This document shows, in pieces, positions 6,110 through 6,544 of a DNA stretch of 6,544 nt (positions are counted from its first letter, which is position 1; each line of letters opens with the position of its first letter). The DNA is from Gammaproteobacteria bacterium (GTDB taxonomy: Bacteria; Pseudomonadota; Gammaproteobacteria; Enterobacterales; Kangiellaceae): positions 1 to 6,544 of the forward strand of contig NVTT01000104.1 of NCBI GenBank assembly GCA_002401655.1. The letters run 5' to 3'. Both the position numbers and the translations under genes were made by a program. Under the pieces are notes generated by a model. It was not told where the DNA came from. It saw nothing but the letters and a program-made list of their open reading frames with translations, and did not search any database.

Positions 6110-6544
6110 CTAATGTATTCCAGTTTGTAATAATTTGACAAAATTACACGGCTTAAAATCACCATCCAATTGTTCTTTAATAATTTTTGTCCAAGCCGTT
6201 CTGCAAGCACCCGTTGAGCCTGGTAATGAAAAAATAACAGTATTGTTTGCGAGACCACCAAGCGCCCTACTCTGAATTGTAGAACTACCAATCTCAGAAA
6301 ATGAAATTGAGCGAAACAACTCACCAAAACCTTCCATCTGTTTGTCAAATAACGGCGTTATCGCTTCAGGTGTTGAATCCCTTCCATAAAACCCAGTTCC
6401 CCCTGTAATAATCACCGCCTGCACTGACTCACTAGCGATCCACTGAGACAAACACGCCCTTATTTGGTAGATATCATCAATAACAATTTGATGCTTAGCT
6501 AATTCATGTCCAGCACTTTCTATTTGTTCAACTAAGTAAGCACC
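6110..6544 (-). CDS. moaB: Molybdenum cofactor biosynthesis protein MoaB, 5' end cut by window edge
   Basis: The frame is open from the right edge to the TAG at 6110-6112 and gives 144 residues; by memory of the E. coli protein (about 170 residues) some 29 N-terminal residues are missing. Characteristic stretches, numbered in the visible fragment, are ITGGTGFYGRDSTPEAI (46-62), PLFDKQMEGFGELFR (64-78), SSTIQSRALGG (87-97) and LPGSTGACRTAW (107-118). The family binds molybdopterin, and MoaB/MogA-type proteins adenylate it before molybdate insertion; whether MoaB itself does so varies between organisms. The TTG at 6449-6451, which gives a short 113-residue frame, is an internal Leu codon and not the start, because the upstream codons continue the MoaB match (GAYLVEQIESAGHELAKHQI). 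It converges on the hydrolase gene with a 25-bp gap and has no evident link to the NRPS. Confidence 0.93.
   Translation of the reverse strand, partial: GAYLVEQIESAGHELAKHQIVIDDIYQIRACLSQWIASESVQAVIITGGTGFYGRDSTPEAITPLFDKQMEGFGELFRSISFSEIGSSTIQSRALGGLANNTVIFSLPGSTGACRTAWTKIIKEQLDGDFKPCNFVKLLQTGIH

Noticed and set aside
6043..6348. 101-codon open frame on the minus strand overlapping moaB and the end of the hydrolase gene
   Set aside because: It is an out-of-frame shadow of moaB, whose motifs are clear in the other frame, and it runs into the hydrolase coding region.
6449..6451. TTG as the start codon of moaB
   Set aside because: The frame stays open to the right edge, and the added residues continue the MoaB match, so this codon is an internal Leu.

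Overview
The window is A+T-rich bacterial DNA with dense coding and a Shine-Dalgarno-led gene style. A DUF885-type exported protein and a MoaB protein close to the enterobacterial form suggest a marine-type, low-GC gammaproteobacterium. That placement is an inference from protein resemblance and base composition; no rRNA or marker gene is present to confirm it.

Layout from left to right. (1) Positions 1-981, minus strand: the N-terminal 327 codons of a DUF885-family protein with a signal peptide; its C-terminal half lies outside the window. (2) Positions 982-1165: a divergent intergenic region with the start signals of both neighbours, a candidate sigma70 promoter, a tandem pair of 18-bp repeats and a third partial copy. 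(3) Positions 1166-5254, plus strand: a single-module nonribosomal peptide synthetase (NRPS) ordered condensation - adenylation - carrier protein - alpha/beta-hydrolase-like domain. (4) Positions 5251-6084, plus strand: a stand-alone alpha/beta hydrolase whose start overlaps the NRPS stop by 4 bp (ATGA). (5) A 25-bp convergent gap, then positions 6110-6544, minus strand: most of a moaB gene whose 5' end is outside the window. No gene-free stretch exceeds 300 bases.

The interesting unit is the two-gene pair 1166-6084. All core residues of the C, A and carrier domains look intact, so the first protein should activate one amino acid or amine-like acid, load it on a phosphopantetheine arm and condense it with an unknown donor. 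In the place where a thioesterase would sit there is a hydrolase-fold domain with Arg, not Ser or Cys, at the nucleophile elbow (GLRLG). The partner protein has Cys at that position (GICTG) and a plausible catalytic His. These two hydrolase types recall, from memory, the pair called exosortase A system-associated hydrolases 2 and 1, which accompany an acyl-AMP ligase and an acyl carrier protein. Here the same pair seems to serve an NRPS module, with no exosortase gene in view. The flanking genes look unrelated, so the pair may be a self-contained small-molecule or acyl-aminoacyl cassette. Product and substrate cannot be read from the sequence.
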